Assembly: GCA_030680175.1 (NCBI GenBank)
Contig: JAUXWO010000093.1
Coordinates: forward strand, 1 to 36,210
Length of the DNA stretch: 36,210 nucleotides
Reading direction: 5' to 3'
From: Vicinamibacterales bacterium
GTDB taxonomy: Bacteria; Acidobacteriota; Vicinamibacteria; Vicinamibacterales; UBA2999
Shown here: piece after piece, positions 14,536 through 21,926 of the stretch
Layout of the letters: every line of letters begins with the position of its first letter
Numbering within the stretch: the stretch's first letter is position 1
The notes under the pieces: model-generated
Seen by the model: only the letters and a program-made list of their open reading frames with translations
What the model was told of the DNA's origin: nothing
Databases searched by the model: none
Made by a program: the position numbers and the translations under genes

Positions 14536-15432
14536 ATGGTCGATAGAAACACACTTGGACGCCTGCCCGTCCTGGCGCTGGCCCTAGCCACCGCCGCTGC
14601 CTGTTCGCAGGCTCCCCAGTCCCCCCTTGCCCCGAGTGCGACGACGGGCGCGGTGCTGAGCGACACGTCGAGTGGCGCCACGTTGAAGGTCAATCCCCCG
14701 GTGCCGCTGTCGCCCATCGGCGGGCAGGTGCTGGACACGCGCAAGCCGACGTTCCTCTTCGGCAACTCCGCCGGCCGGTTCGTCGTGCCGGGCCAGGGCA
14801 CCTACCGCATCGAGCTCTATCGCGGTGACGCCCGGGTCAACGAGATCGGGGTCGATGCCGACCCGTCTGGCGGCACCGGGTTCGCGTACCCGACGGACCT
14901 CGACTGGGAGACGCAGTACACGTGGCGCGTGCGCCTCGAGGTCGAGGGCGCAGCCGGTCCGTGGTCCGAGGCCGTGGCCTTTTCGACGCCCGTTGAACCC
15001 AAGGCGACGCTCCCCTTCGCCGTGCCGGCCTCGTGCGGTGCGCAGAGCCCCCCGAACGGCAACCGCATTGCCTGCGCCGCGGAGGTGTCGCTGGTCTCGC
15101 CGGAGTGGCCGGGGTGCCGCAGCGGCTCAGGCGTACGCTGCCACCGCTACACGCGCCACCTGGCGGCGGCGCTGGCGACGACCGACCAGCGCTGGGGCCT
15201 GATCACCAAGAACGCCAACGAGCAGCAGTGCACGTGGGACTCCTGCGGACAGTCCGTCCGCGGGGGCTACGGCGAGGACGTGGTCGCGTTCCGTCACGGC
15301 CCGGCCGACTCCAACTGGGAAGGCTGGGACACGGTGGTCGGCGCGGGAGCGCCCGGCGCGAATGCCAACTGGACGCGCCTCTCGTCCCGCCGCGCGGGGA
15401 ACGACTGGGCGCCGGTGCCGCCGTTCCCGTAA
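14536..15432 (+). CDS. FN3-domain lipoprotein related to the gene at 11799
   Basis: A 298-residue lipoprotein; the signal sequence ends in TAAAC with Cys23. One FN3-like domain (about 50-150) contains YTWRVRLEVEGAAGPWSEAVAF, the counterpart of TTYFWRVR in the 401-residue paralog. The C-terminal ~135 residues have several cysteines (C167, C180, C193, C200) and QRWGLITKN, GEDVVAFRHG and WDTVVGAGAPGANANW. These line up with RWGYNWKRG, DVVDYNWG and VDVLAGHCGSNPQPAW in the other protein. A good AGGAG site lies ten bases before ATG 14536, and a hairpin terminator follows the stop. Export and anchoring are well supported; the function is unknown. It may bind a surface polymer or partner protein through the FN3 domain. 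Confidence 0.82.
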   Translation: MVDRNTLGRLPVLALALATAAACSQAPQSPLAPSATTGAVLSDTSSGATLKVNPPVPLSPIGGQVLDTRKPTFLFGNSAGRFVVPGQGTYRIELYRGDARVNEIGVDADPSGGTGFAYPTDLDWETQYTWRVRLEVEGAAGPWSEAVAFSTPVEPKATLPFAVPASCGAQSPPNGNRIACAAEVSLVSPEWPGCRSGSGVRCHRYTRHLAAALATTDQRWGLITKNANEQQCTWDSCGQSVRGGYGEDVVAFRHGPADSNWEGWDTVVGAGAPGANANWTRLSSRRAGNDWAPVPPFP

Positions 15433-15450
15433 ACGGCTGACGCCCGCAGA

Positions 15451-15497
15451 CACGACCGGGGACGACTTCCGCACCGCGGGGTCGTCCCCGTTTCGTG
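15451..15497 (+). terminator. Hairpin terminator after the lipoprotein gene
   Basis: CGGGGACGAC (15457-15466) pairs with GTCGTCCCCG (15481-15490), extended by CACGA/TCGTG. Only a short TTT follows, so termination may be partial, and the methyltransferase gene starts 14 bases later. Confidence 0.7.
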
Positions 15498-15510
15498 TAC
15501 ACTCGGGCTG

Positions 15511-16233
15511 GTGGCTGAACCATCGACGTTCTACAAGTCCTTCTCGGAAAAGCGTCTCACCAGCTTCGGCAGCGCGCGTCGTGGCAAGATCGAGCGTCAC
15601 CGCCTCTCGCTCCTCCACCGCTTCCGCCCCGCGCCGGGCGACATGGTCGAGATCGGCCCGGGGCATGGCTCGCTCGGTGAACAAGCCGTGGCCGACGGTT
15701 GGCGCTACACGGCGATTGAGGCCAGCCCGATCCTGATCGAGGTCCTGCGCGCGAAAGGCCTCACCGTTGTCGAGGGCTTCACGCCGCCGACGCCGATGCC
15801 GGACGCGTGCGCCGACGTCGTGTATGCCGACCAGGTGCTCGAGCACATGAGCGGCATCGACGCGGCGCGCTACTTCACGGCGGAAGCGCTCCGCGTGCTG
15901 CGGCCCGGCGGGATCTTCTTCGTCGTGGTCCCCGACTACCTGAAAGAGCGCACGTTCTTCTGGGACGTGGACTACACGCACAACTTCGTCACCACGGAGC
16001 GGCGCGTGCGCCAGCTGTTCAACGACGGCGGCTTCGAGACGCTGCACGTCGAGCGCGGCATCGGGACCGCGACCGGACTCGCCCGCGACGCGCTCGCCGC
16101 CGGCGCGCTCCTGGTCAACGTGCCCGGCATCGACGCGCTGTCGCGCTACACGGGCACGACGGAGCTGCTCTTCAAGGTCCGCAAGAATCTGTTCGAGACC
16201 CTGACATTCGTGGCACGCAAGCCCGCGGGATAG
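15511..16233 (+). CDS. SAM-dependent methyltransferase, class I
   Basis: A 240-residue enzyme with the Rossmann SAM-binding motif VEIGPGHGSLG (46-56), an acidic residue after strand 2 (AIEASP), YADQVLEHM (motif II region, ~109-117) and VLRPGGIFFVVVPD (~129-142). It resembles the methyltransferase_11/12 group found in polysaccharide and lipid clusters. The start is GTG 15511; the only nearby -10-like sequence is TACACT (15498-15503), so the message would be almost leaderless. The stop is six bases before the next GTG start, so it probably shares an operon with the LPG-synthase-TM gene and the CmcI-type gene. The methyl acceptor is probably a sugar or lipid intermediate; this is inference. Confidence 0.88.
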   Translation: MAEPSTFYKSFSEKRLTSFGSARRGKIERHRLSLLHRFRPAPGDMVEIGPGHGSLGEQAVADGWRYTAIEASPILIEVLRAKGLTVVEGFTPPTPMPDACADVVYADQVLEHMSGIDAARYFTAEALRVLRPGGIFFVVVPDYLKERTFFWDVDYTHNFVTTERRVRQLFNDGGFETLHVERGIGTATGLARDALAAGALLVNVPGIDALSRYTGTTELLFKVRKNLFETLTFVARKPAG

Positions 16234-16239
16234 TGTGAC

Positions 16240-17205
16240 GTGACGAGCTGGTGGTTCCGGCTGGCGATCACGCTGGCCGTGTTGACGTATCTCATCTTCG
16301 ACATCGACGAGGTCCGCACCCTCGAGGCGATCGCCACGCTCAGCATGAGCGTGATCGTGACCCTGGCCCTCCTGACCGCCCTCGACCGTGCGCTCGCCGC
16401 CTGGCGCTGGATCCTGCTGGTGCGCGCCGCTGAGGTGCCGCTCACGTACAAGTCCGGCGTCTGGATCTTCCTGGTCACGTCCTACCTCGGCAGCTTCGCC
16501 CCGTCCGGCGTCGGCGGTGACATCGCCCGTGCCTGGGAGGTGAACCGGCGCACGTCGCGGAGCGGCGAAGCCGTCGCGTCCGTCGCGGTGGACCGCTGGC
16601 TGGGGATGGCATCGGTCGCGCTCGTGGGCGTGTTCGGCCTCGCGATGTGGACGGATGACATCGACCGGCGGCTCGCCGTCTTCTTGTATGTGCTCACCGC
16701 CGTGATGCTTGCGGGCGCGGTCGCCGGTGTGTGGGCCGATCGCATCGTCGCCGCCCTGCTCCCCGGTTCCTGGCGCACCCGCGCCCCCTGGACCTTCGTG
16801 GTCCGCCTGGCCACCGCGATGCAGCACTATCGCCGCGAGTGGCCCACGCTGCTGCTCGTCTCGCTGTTGTCGCTCGTGATGCAGGTCCTGCGGGTGGTGC
16901 TGATGTGGGTCACCGGGCGAGGGCTCGGCGTGACGCTCGAATTCGAGTACTACCTGGTCTTCGTGCCGCTCACCATCATCGTGATCCTCCTGCCGATCTC
17001 GCTGAGCGGCCTCGGCCCCGGCCAGGGCGCCACCGTCTGGATGCTGGAACCCATGGGCGTACCCGAGCACATTGCCTTCGCCATGGGCACCATCTTCATC
17101 CTGCTGGGCATTGTCTCGAACCTGCCGGGCGGACTGCTCTACCTGGTGCGGCGCCGCGCCCCGTCCCCCCCGTCCCCCCCGTCACCGAAAGGAGCGTTGC
17201 CATGA
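16240..17205 (+). CDS. Lysylphosphatidylglycerol synthase TM-region family protein, second copy
   Basis: A 321-residue polytopic membrane protein. Family features are SYLGSFAPSGVGGDIARAWEV (~86-106), VAVDRWLGM and the LSGLGPGQGATVWML segment that stands where INGFGVRE occurs in the paralog at 10209. About eight membrane segments are seen, the first at 5-22. The tail (RRRAPSPPSPPSPKGALP) is Pro-rich and probably disordered. The start is GTG 16240, close behind the methyltransferase stop. Two members in one glycan region suggest transport or handling of two lipid-linked intermediates, or divergence of an old duplicate; they are only distantly alike. Flippase activity is not proven for this family. 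Confidence 0.88.
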   Translation: MTSWWFRLAITLAVLTYLIFDIDEVRTLEAIATLSMSVIVTLALLTALDRALAAWRWILLVRAAEVPLTYKSGVWIFLVTSYLGSFAPSGVGGDIARAWEVNRRTSRSGEAVASVAVDRWLGMASVALVGVFGLAMWTDDIDRRLAVFLYVLTAVMLAGAVAGVWADRIVAALLPGSWRTRAPWTFVVRLATAMQHYRREWPTLLLVSLLSLVMQVLRVVLMWVTGRGLGVTLEFEYYLVFVPLTIIVILLPISLSGLGPGQGATVWMLEPMGVPEHIAFAMGTIFILLGIVSNLPGGLLYLVRRRAPSPPSPPSPKGALP

Positions 17206-17218
17206 AGGAAGGACCACA

Positions 17219-17944
17219 GTGAGCCCTGTGCAGACCCTGACCCGTGCGTTGAAGCACGAACTCCGTACGCTGCGCGGTGCGCTGTACCGGCGACTCGCCA
17301 TCAGCGAGAAGACGGAACGGAGCATCGTCGACAAGTTTCACCGGCTATATTTCGATTCGTCGGCCTTCAACATGACGTGGCGGAATACCCAGTGGATGGG
17401 GCACCGCATCCTCAAGTGCCCGCTCGATCTCTGGCTGTACCAGGAGGTCCTGCACACACTCCGGCCCGCCGTGGTCATCGAGACCGGAACGGCGTTCGGC
17501 GGGAGCGCGCACTTCATGGCGTCGATGATGGACATCCTGGGCCACGGCCAGATCATCACGATGGACATCGAGCATCACGAGGGCCGTCCCCAGCATCCCC
17601 GGATCACCTATCTGACGGGGTCGTCTGTCGAGCCTGATATGGTGGCGCACGTGCGCAGCCTCGTGGGCAGCGCCGGCCCCGTGATGGTGCTGCTGGACTC
17701 GGATCACGCGCGCGACCACGTGCTGGCGGAGCTCGAGGCCTATGCCCCGTTCGTCACACCGGGCAGCTATCTGGTGGTCGAGGACACGAATCTGAACGGC
17801 CACCCGGTCTTCGACGACTACGGGCCGGGGCCGATGGAGGCGCTCGAGGCGTTTCTCGGCCGGCATCCGGAGTTTGTCCACGATCCGGCCATGGACAAGT
17901 TCCTCCTGACGTTCAATCCGAAGGGTTTTCTCAAGCGGGCGTAA
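17219..17944 (+). CDS. CmcI/cephalosporin hydroxylase-type family protein
   Basis: A 241-residue member of the CmcI family (PF04989 type), a SAM-binding Rossmann fold found in rhamnosyl O-methyltransferases and in cephamycin biosynthesis. Visible signatures are VIETGTAFGGSAHFMASMMD (86-105), MDIEHH (115-120), LLDSDHARDHVLAEL (158-172) and SYLVVEDTNLNGHPVF (183-198). The frame is open further upstream inside the previous gene, but GTG 17219 is chosen because AAGGAAGGA sits six bases before it and the family-like sequence begins there. It lies 13 bases after the LPG-synthase-TM gene. It probably O-methylates a glycan sugar; hydroxylation is the historical family name, not evidence. Confidence 0.88.
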   Translation: MSPVQTLTRALKHELRTLRGALYRRLAISEKTERSIVDKFHRLYFDSSAFNMTWRNTQWMGHRILKCPLDLWLYQEVLHTLRPAVVIETGTAFGGSAHFMASMMDILGHGQIITMDIEHHEGRPQHPRITYLTGSSVEPDMVAHVRSLVGSAGPVMVLLDSDHARDHVLAELEAYAPFVTPGSYLVVEDTNLNGHPVFDDYGPGPMEALEAFLGRHPEFVHDPAMDKFLLTFNPKGFLKRA

Positions 17945-17973
17945 GCCACCACGCCCCCAGGGGATCGCTCCAG

Positions 17974-18002
17974 TTGCCCGGATCCAAGAAATCCTGTAGA
18001 AT
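17974..18002 (+). promoter_or_regulatory. Sigma70-type promoter for the radical SAM gene
   Basis: TTGCCC (17974-17979) and TAGAAT (17997-18002) are spaced by exactly 17 bases. Transcription would begin around 18009, about five bases before ATG 18014, so the message is probably leaderless. Confidence 0.65.
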
Positions 18003-18013
18003 CTAGGACTTAG

Positions 18014-19189
18014 ATGGCACAGGTCTACGCGGCAAAGTATCTCGCCAAGGCGGCGCTCAGTGCGCCGCGCGACATGGTCAACTCGGTGGTCGCCAAGTAC
18101 AAGGCGCTCCACCCGACCGTCTTCATCTTCCATTGCACGTTCGTCTGTGACGCCCGCTGCGAGATGTGCAGCAACTGGACGCGCGGCAACCGCAAGGAGG
18201 ACATGACGCTCGACCAGATCCGCGCGGCGTTCGCCTCGCCCCTCTGGAAGAACATCGAGAACGCCTCGCTCTCGGGCGGTGAACCGACCACGCGCAACGA
18301 CATGGTCGAGATCTGCGAGGCGATGATCGACAGCTTCCCGAAGCTGCGCAAGCTGACGATCAACACCACGGGTCTGACCCCCCATCGCGCGATCCCGATG
18401 CTCACGAAGGTGGTCGAGCTCTGCAACGCCCGCAACGTGATCTTCTCGATGCGCGTCTCGATCGACGGCGTGGGCGAGATGCACGGCGAGGTCCGCAACG
18501 TCCGCAAGGCGTTCGAGAAGGCCGGCAAGACCATCACCGCGATGCAGGAACTGCAGAAGCAGTACCGCTTCAACTTCGGGATCTCCTCCACGATCTTCTC
18601 GCAGAACCTCGAGGATGCCGAGAACATCCTGGCGTGGTCGAAGAAGGAGAAGCTCGACATCGTGTTCAACATGGTGCGGTTCACCGACGCCATGCTGGGC
18701 AACGCCGAGCTCGAGGGCAAGCTGCGCCCGATGGGCAAGGAAGAGCAGCGCATGCGGCAGTTCTTCCTCGACCGGGTCCGCCAGGATCCGATCCTCGACG
18801 GGCAGAACTACATCTACATGCACTACGCCGACATGATCACGAACGGGTACCACCGCACGGCGCCGTGCCCGTTCCAGACGCAGGGCGTGATGCTGAACCC
18901 GAACGGCGATCTGTTCTTCTGCGAGAACAGCGACGTGATGGGCAACGTGACGACCGAGGACGCCGAGTCGATCTACTTCCGGGACGACTCGCTGGCCCAC
19001 CGCCGCGAGATCCGCGATCACAAGTGCCCGACGTGCCTCAGCCCGTGCCAGATGAACGTCGCGGCCATCAAGCAGGTCGTGCCCTACGCGAGGTTCCTGG
19101 TGCGCGCCTCGATCGAGCGGCACCGCGCCGAGCCGACCCCGCCGCCCGTGCCGCCTGCGACCCCGCCGAGCGTGGCCGGCCCGATCTAG
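18014..19189 (+). CDS. Radical SAM enzyme with SPASM-like C-terminal domain
   Basis: A 391-residue iron-sulfur enzyme. The radical SAM cluster motif CxxxCxxC is C45-DAR-C49-EM-C52, with a nearby C41. SGGEP (87-91) is the SAM-binding loop. The C-terminal cysteines C285, C303, C338, C341 and C345 (CPF, FCENS, CPTCLSPC) resemble a SPASM/twitch auxiliary-cluster domain, the type used in peptide maturases and some sugar or lipid modifiers. No small precursor-peptide gene is visible next to it. The following genes (GT2, nucleotidyltransferase, epimerase) point to glycan chemistry instead. The C-terminus (TPPPVPPATPPSV) is Pro-rich. It has its own promoter and a ~110-base gap before the GT2 gene. 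The reaction is unknown. Confidence 0.9.
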   Translation: MAQVYAAKYLAKAALSAPRDMVNSVVAKYKALHPTVFIFHCTFVCDARCEMCSNWTRGNRKEDMTLDQIRAAFASPLWKNIENASLSGGEPTTRNDMVEICEAMIDSFPKLRKLTINTTGLTPHRAIPMLTKVVELCNARNVIFSMRVSIDGVGEMHGEVRNVRKAFEKAGKTITAMQELQKQYRFNFGISSTIFSQNLEDAENILAWSKKEKLDIVFNMVRFTDAMLGNAELEGKLRPMGKEEQRMRQFFLDRVRQDPILDGQNYIYMHYADMITNGYHRTAPCPFQTQGVMLNPNGDLFFCENSDVMGNVTTEDAESIYFRDDSLAHRREIRDHKCPTCLSPCQMNVAAIKQVVPYARFLVRASIERHRAEPTPPPVPPATPPSVAGPI

Positions 19190-19268
19190 GGCGGCCTCGC
19201 GCGGCGTCCGCCGCCGCATCCTCCTCTGCGGTCACCAGCTCGTCCGTGCCTCGTCCCCCACCTGCCCC

Positions 19269-19285
19269 GGGGGTATACTCCCCCC
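19269..19285 (+). promoter_or_regulatory. TATACT -10 box inside a G5/C6 inverted repeat
   Basis: GGGGG (19269-19273), TATACT (19274-19279) and CCCCCC (19280-19285) form a symmetric block 13 bases before the GT2 start. No convincing -35 is seen. The same TATACT-in-repeat arrangement precedes the other GT2 gene (33659-33686). Confidence 0.4.
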
Positions 19286-19298
19286 GAACGCCTCCTCC

Positions 19299-20006
19299 AT
19301 GCCGATGCCACCACTCCTGAGTGTTCTCGTCCCCATCTACAACGAGCGGGCCACGATCGAGCCGCTCCTCCGTGCCGTGGCCGCGGTGGATGCCGGCGTG
19401 CGCCTCGAGATTCTCGCCTGCGACGACGGGTCGACCGACGGCACGCGCGACATCCTGCGCGGCCTCGATCTGCCCGGCCTCCAGGTCATCTTCATGGACG
19501 AGAACGTCGGGCGTGGCGGCGTCCTGAAACACCTCTGGACGCTGGCGACGGGCGACATCATCGTGCACCAGGACGCGGATCTGGAGTACGACCCGAACGA
19601 CTATGGGGCCCTGCTCGCGCCGATCCTCTCGGGTCAGGCCGATGTCGTCTACGGCAGCCGCTTCAAGGGCTCGATCGAAGGCATGCGCTGGCTCAACCGG
19701 ATGGGCAATCTGACGATGACGGCCGCCTGCCGCGCGCTCTACGGGGTGGCACTCTCGGATCTGATGACCTGCTACAAGATGTACCGGCGGTCGCTCATCG
19801 ACGGCCTCCATATCCAGGCCAATGGCTTCGACTTCGAGGCCGAGTTCACCGCGCGGCTCGCCCAGCGCGGCGCGCGCTTCGCGGAAGTGCCCGTCAGCTT
19901 CTCGGGACGCACCTTCGAGGAGGGCAAGAAGATCCGCGCCTTCGACGCGGTGCGGGTGATGCGCGAGCTCATCCGCTGCCGCCTGACACGAGAGGGTCAT
20001 GCCTGA
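19299..20006 (+). CDS. Glycosyltransferase, GT2 family
   Basis: A 235-residue single-domain GT-A enzyme like dolichol-/polyprenyl-phosphate sugar synthases. It has LSVLVPIYNERATI (7-20), CDDGSTDGT (41-49) for nucleotide binding, the QDADLEYDP metal-binding DxD region (91-99), VVYGSRF and the acceptor-side NGFDFEAEF. No membrane anchor is present. The start is ATG 19299 (a second ATG at 19305 also fits). It overlaps the nucleotidyltransferase gene by eight bases, indicating coupling. With that gene and the epimerase it forms a set for making and loading a sugar onto a polyprenyl carrier, which the GT-C-like proteins in the window could then use. Confidence 0.92.
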   Translation: MPMPPLLSVLVPIYNERATIEPLLRAVAAVDAGVRLEILACDDGSTDGTRDILRGLDLPGLQVIFMDENVGRGGVLKHLWTLATGDIIVHQDADLEYDPNDYGALLAPILSGQADVVYGSRFKGSIEGMRWLNRMGNLTMTAACRALYGVALSDLMTCYKMYRRSLIDGLHIQANGFDFEAEFTARLAQRGARFAEVPVSFSGRTFEEGKKIRAFDAVRVMRELIRCRLTREGHA

Positions 20007-20973
20007 ATCGAAGTCCGGCGTCTCCGGCGTCATTCTCGCGGCGGGCAAGGGTGCGCGCATGTACCCGTTCTCGGACAAGACGCCCAAGCCCATCCTGCCC
20101 ATCCTGAACCGCCCGCTGCTCGTCCACCAGATCGAGACGATGCGTGACAGCGGCATCACCAGCCTCCACATCGTCGTCGGCCACCTCGGCTATCAGGTCG
20201 CCAGCGTCCTCGGCGACGGCGAACGCTTCGGGGTCCGCATCACGTTCCACGAGCAGGAGAGCACCCTCGGGCTGGCCCACGCCGTCGGCGCGCTGGAGCC
20301 GCACCTCCCGGGGCCGTTCCTGCTGATGCTCGGCGACATCTTCTTTCAGCTCAGCTCGCCGCTCCAGCCGATCATCGACGACGTCGTGTCGCGCCGCGCC
20401 AACGCCAGCCTCGTCAGTATGTACGAGCCGGACCCGGCCATGGTGCGCCGCAACTTCGTCATCCAGGCGGATGACGACAGGGTCGTGCACCGGGTGATCG
20501 AGAAGCCCCGGTATGTCGACAGCCAGCTCAAGGGCTGCGGCCTGTACGTCTTCGACCCGCATATCTTCGACGCCATCCGCCGTACGCCCCGCACCGCCAT
20601 GCGCGACGAGTACGAGATCACCGACAGCATCCAGATCCTGATCGACGACGGGTACCGGGTGCGCCACTGGCCCATCGTGGAACGCGATCTGAACCTGACG
20701 AAGGCCGAAGACCTGCTCGCCATCAACCTGCTGGAGTTGTCGCGCCAGGGCCTCGACCATCTGATCGGTGACGACGTGGAGATGCCGCCCGGGACCGTGA
20801 TCGAGCGGAGCGTGATCGGAGCGGGCGTCGTCATCCAGCATCCGATCCGCATCACGAACGCCGTCATCCTTCCCGGCGTCGTCGTGGAGTCCGCGGCCGA
20901 CCTCGATTCGGTGGTCCTGAACGGCGAGCATCTGGTCTACTGCCCCGGCGTCGCCGCCGGGCCGGCCTCATGA
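19999..20973 (+). CDS. Sugar-1-phosphate nucleotidyltransferase
   Basis: A 324-residue NTP-transferase like RmlA/GlmU/ManC-type enzymes, which make NDP-sugars from sugar-1-phosphate and NTP. The signature is VILAAGKGARMYPFSDKTPK then PILPILNRPLLVH (11-43). A LGDIFF acidic region (~112-117) and IEKPRYVDSQLKGCGLYVF follow. The C-terminal ~65 residues (MPPGTVIERSVIGAGVVI..) form short hexapeptide turns, as in the left-handed helix tail of this family. The nucleotide and sugar are not predictable from these motifs. It overlaps both neighbours (8 and 4 bases), so it is translated with the GT2 and epimerase genes. Confidence 0.92.
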   Translation: MPESKSGVSGVILAAGKGARMYPFSDKTPKPILPILNRPLLVHQIETMRDSGITSLHIVVGHLGYQVASVLGDGERFGVRITFHEQESTLGLAHAVGALEPHLPGPFLLMLGDIFFQLSSPLQPIIDDVVSRRANASLVSMYEPDPAMVRRNFVIQADDDRVVHRVIEKPRYVDSQLKGCGLYVFDPHIFDAIRRTPRTAMRDEYEITDSIQILIDDGYRVRHWPIVERDLNLTKAEDLLAINLLELSRQGLDHLIGDDVEMPPGTVIERSVIGAGVVIQHPIRITNAVILPGVVVESAADLDSVVLNGEHLVYCPGVAAGPAS

Positions 20974-21926
20974 CGCCCACCCACGTCCTCGTCACCGGGG
21001 GCGCCGGCTTCATCGGGTCGCATGTGAGCCGGGCGCTCCTGGCACGCGGGGCCGCCGTTACCGTCCTGGACAACCTCTCCGTGGGCACCGCCGCGGCGGT
21101 CGCGCCCGGCGCGCGCCTCGTCACGGGGGACGTCCGCGACCGAGCGGCCGTGGCCGAGGCCCTGCACGATGTGGACGCGGTCGTGCACCTCGCCGCTCAG
21201 GTCACCATTCGCGGCAGCTTCGAGCGCTTCTACGACGACCTCGACACGACCCGGATGGGCACGGCCAACCTCGTCCGGACGCTTGACCCGGCGCGCGTGC
21301 GCTGGTTCACGCTGGCCTCGTCGATGGCCGTGTACGCCGATGCGCCGTCGGCCGCGCCCATCACGGAAGCGCACGCGACGCAGCCCCTCTCCCCCTACGG
21401 GGTCGGCAAGCTGGCGGCCGAGCAGGTGTGCGGCCAGATGCTCGCGCATCTTGGCGTCCCACTCACCGTGCTCCGGTTCTTCAACACGTTTGGCCCCGGA
21501 CAGACCTACACGCCCTATGTGGGTGTGATCACCATCTTCCTCACGAAGTTGCTCCGAGGCGAGTCGCCCGTGATCTTCGGTGACGGGGAGCAGGCCCGCG
21601 ACTTCGTCCACGTCGACGACATCACGGCGGGTGTCCTGGGTTCGCTCGGGCGCGCCGAGGGCACGTTCAACCTCGGGAGCGGGCGCGGCACGTCGCTCAA
21701 CGCGCTGGCGGGCCTGCTGACGGATCAGGTGGCGCCCGCGGCCACCGTCCTTCGAGAGGCGGAGCGGCCGGGCGAGCTGCGCTTCTCCGTGGCCGACATC
21801 CGGGCCGCGCGCGAGGCCTTCGGCTACCGTCCGACGCGCACCCTCGAACGCGATCTGGGTGGCGTTGTCGACGACATCCGCGCCCGTCTCAGCGCACCAC
21901 CTGAAACACCGCCACATCCTCGTTGA
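20970..21926 (+). CDS. NAD-dependent NDP-sugar epimerase/dehydratase
   Basis: A 318-residue extended SDR of the GalE/WbpP/RmlB type. The NAD motif is GGAGFIG (10-16); the catalytic set is Ser117/Ser118 (LASSMAVY) and YGVGK (143-147). RFFNTFGPGQ and ARDFVHVDDI are typical of UDP-hexose 4-epimerases and uronic-acid members. ATG 20970 overlaps the previous stop (ATGA). Its 3' end overlaps the converging GT-C-like gene by 38 bases, so there is no room for a separate terminator. It should supply an epimerised or dehydrated nucleotide sugar to the glycosyltransferases of the region; the exact sugar is unknown. Confidence 0.92.
   Translation: MTPTHVLVTGGAGFIGSHVSRALLARGAAVTVLDNLSVGTAAAVAPGARLVTGDVRDRAAVAEALHDVDAVVHLAAQVTIRGSFERFYDDLDTTRMGTANLVRTLDPARVRWFTLASSMAVYADAPSAAPITEAHATQPLSPYGVGKLAAEQVCGQMLAHLGVPLTVLRFFNTFGPGQTYTPYVGVITIFLTKLLRGESPVIFGDGEQARDFVHVDDITAGVLGSLGRAEGTFNLGSGRGTSLNALAGLLTDQVAPAATVLREAERPGELRFSVADIRAAREAFGYRPTRTLERDLGGVVDDIRARLSAPPETPPHPR

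Noticed and set aside
15127-17070. A 647-codon minus-strand frame
   Set aside because: It lies opposite a lipoprotein, a methyltransferase and an LPG-synthase-TM gene that each have strong family motifs; its own composition is charged and motif-free.
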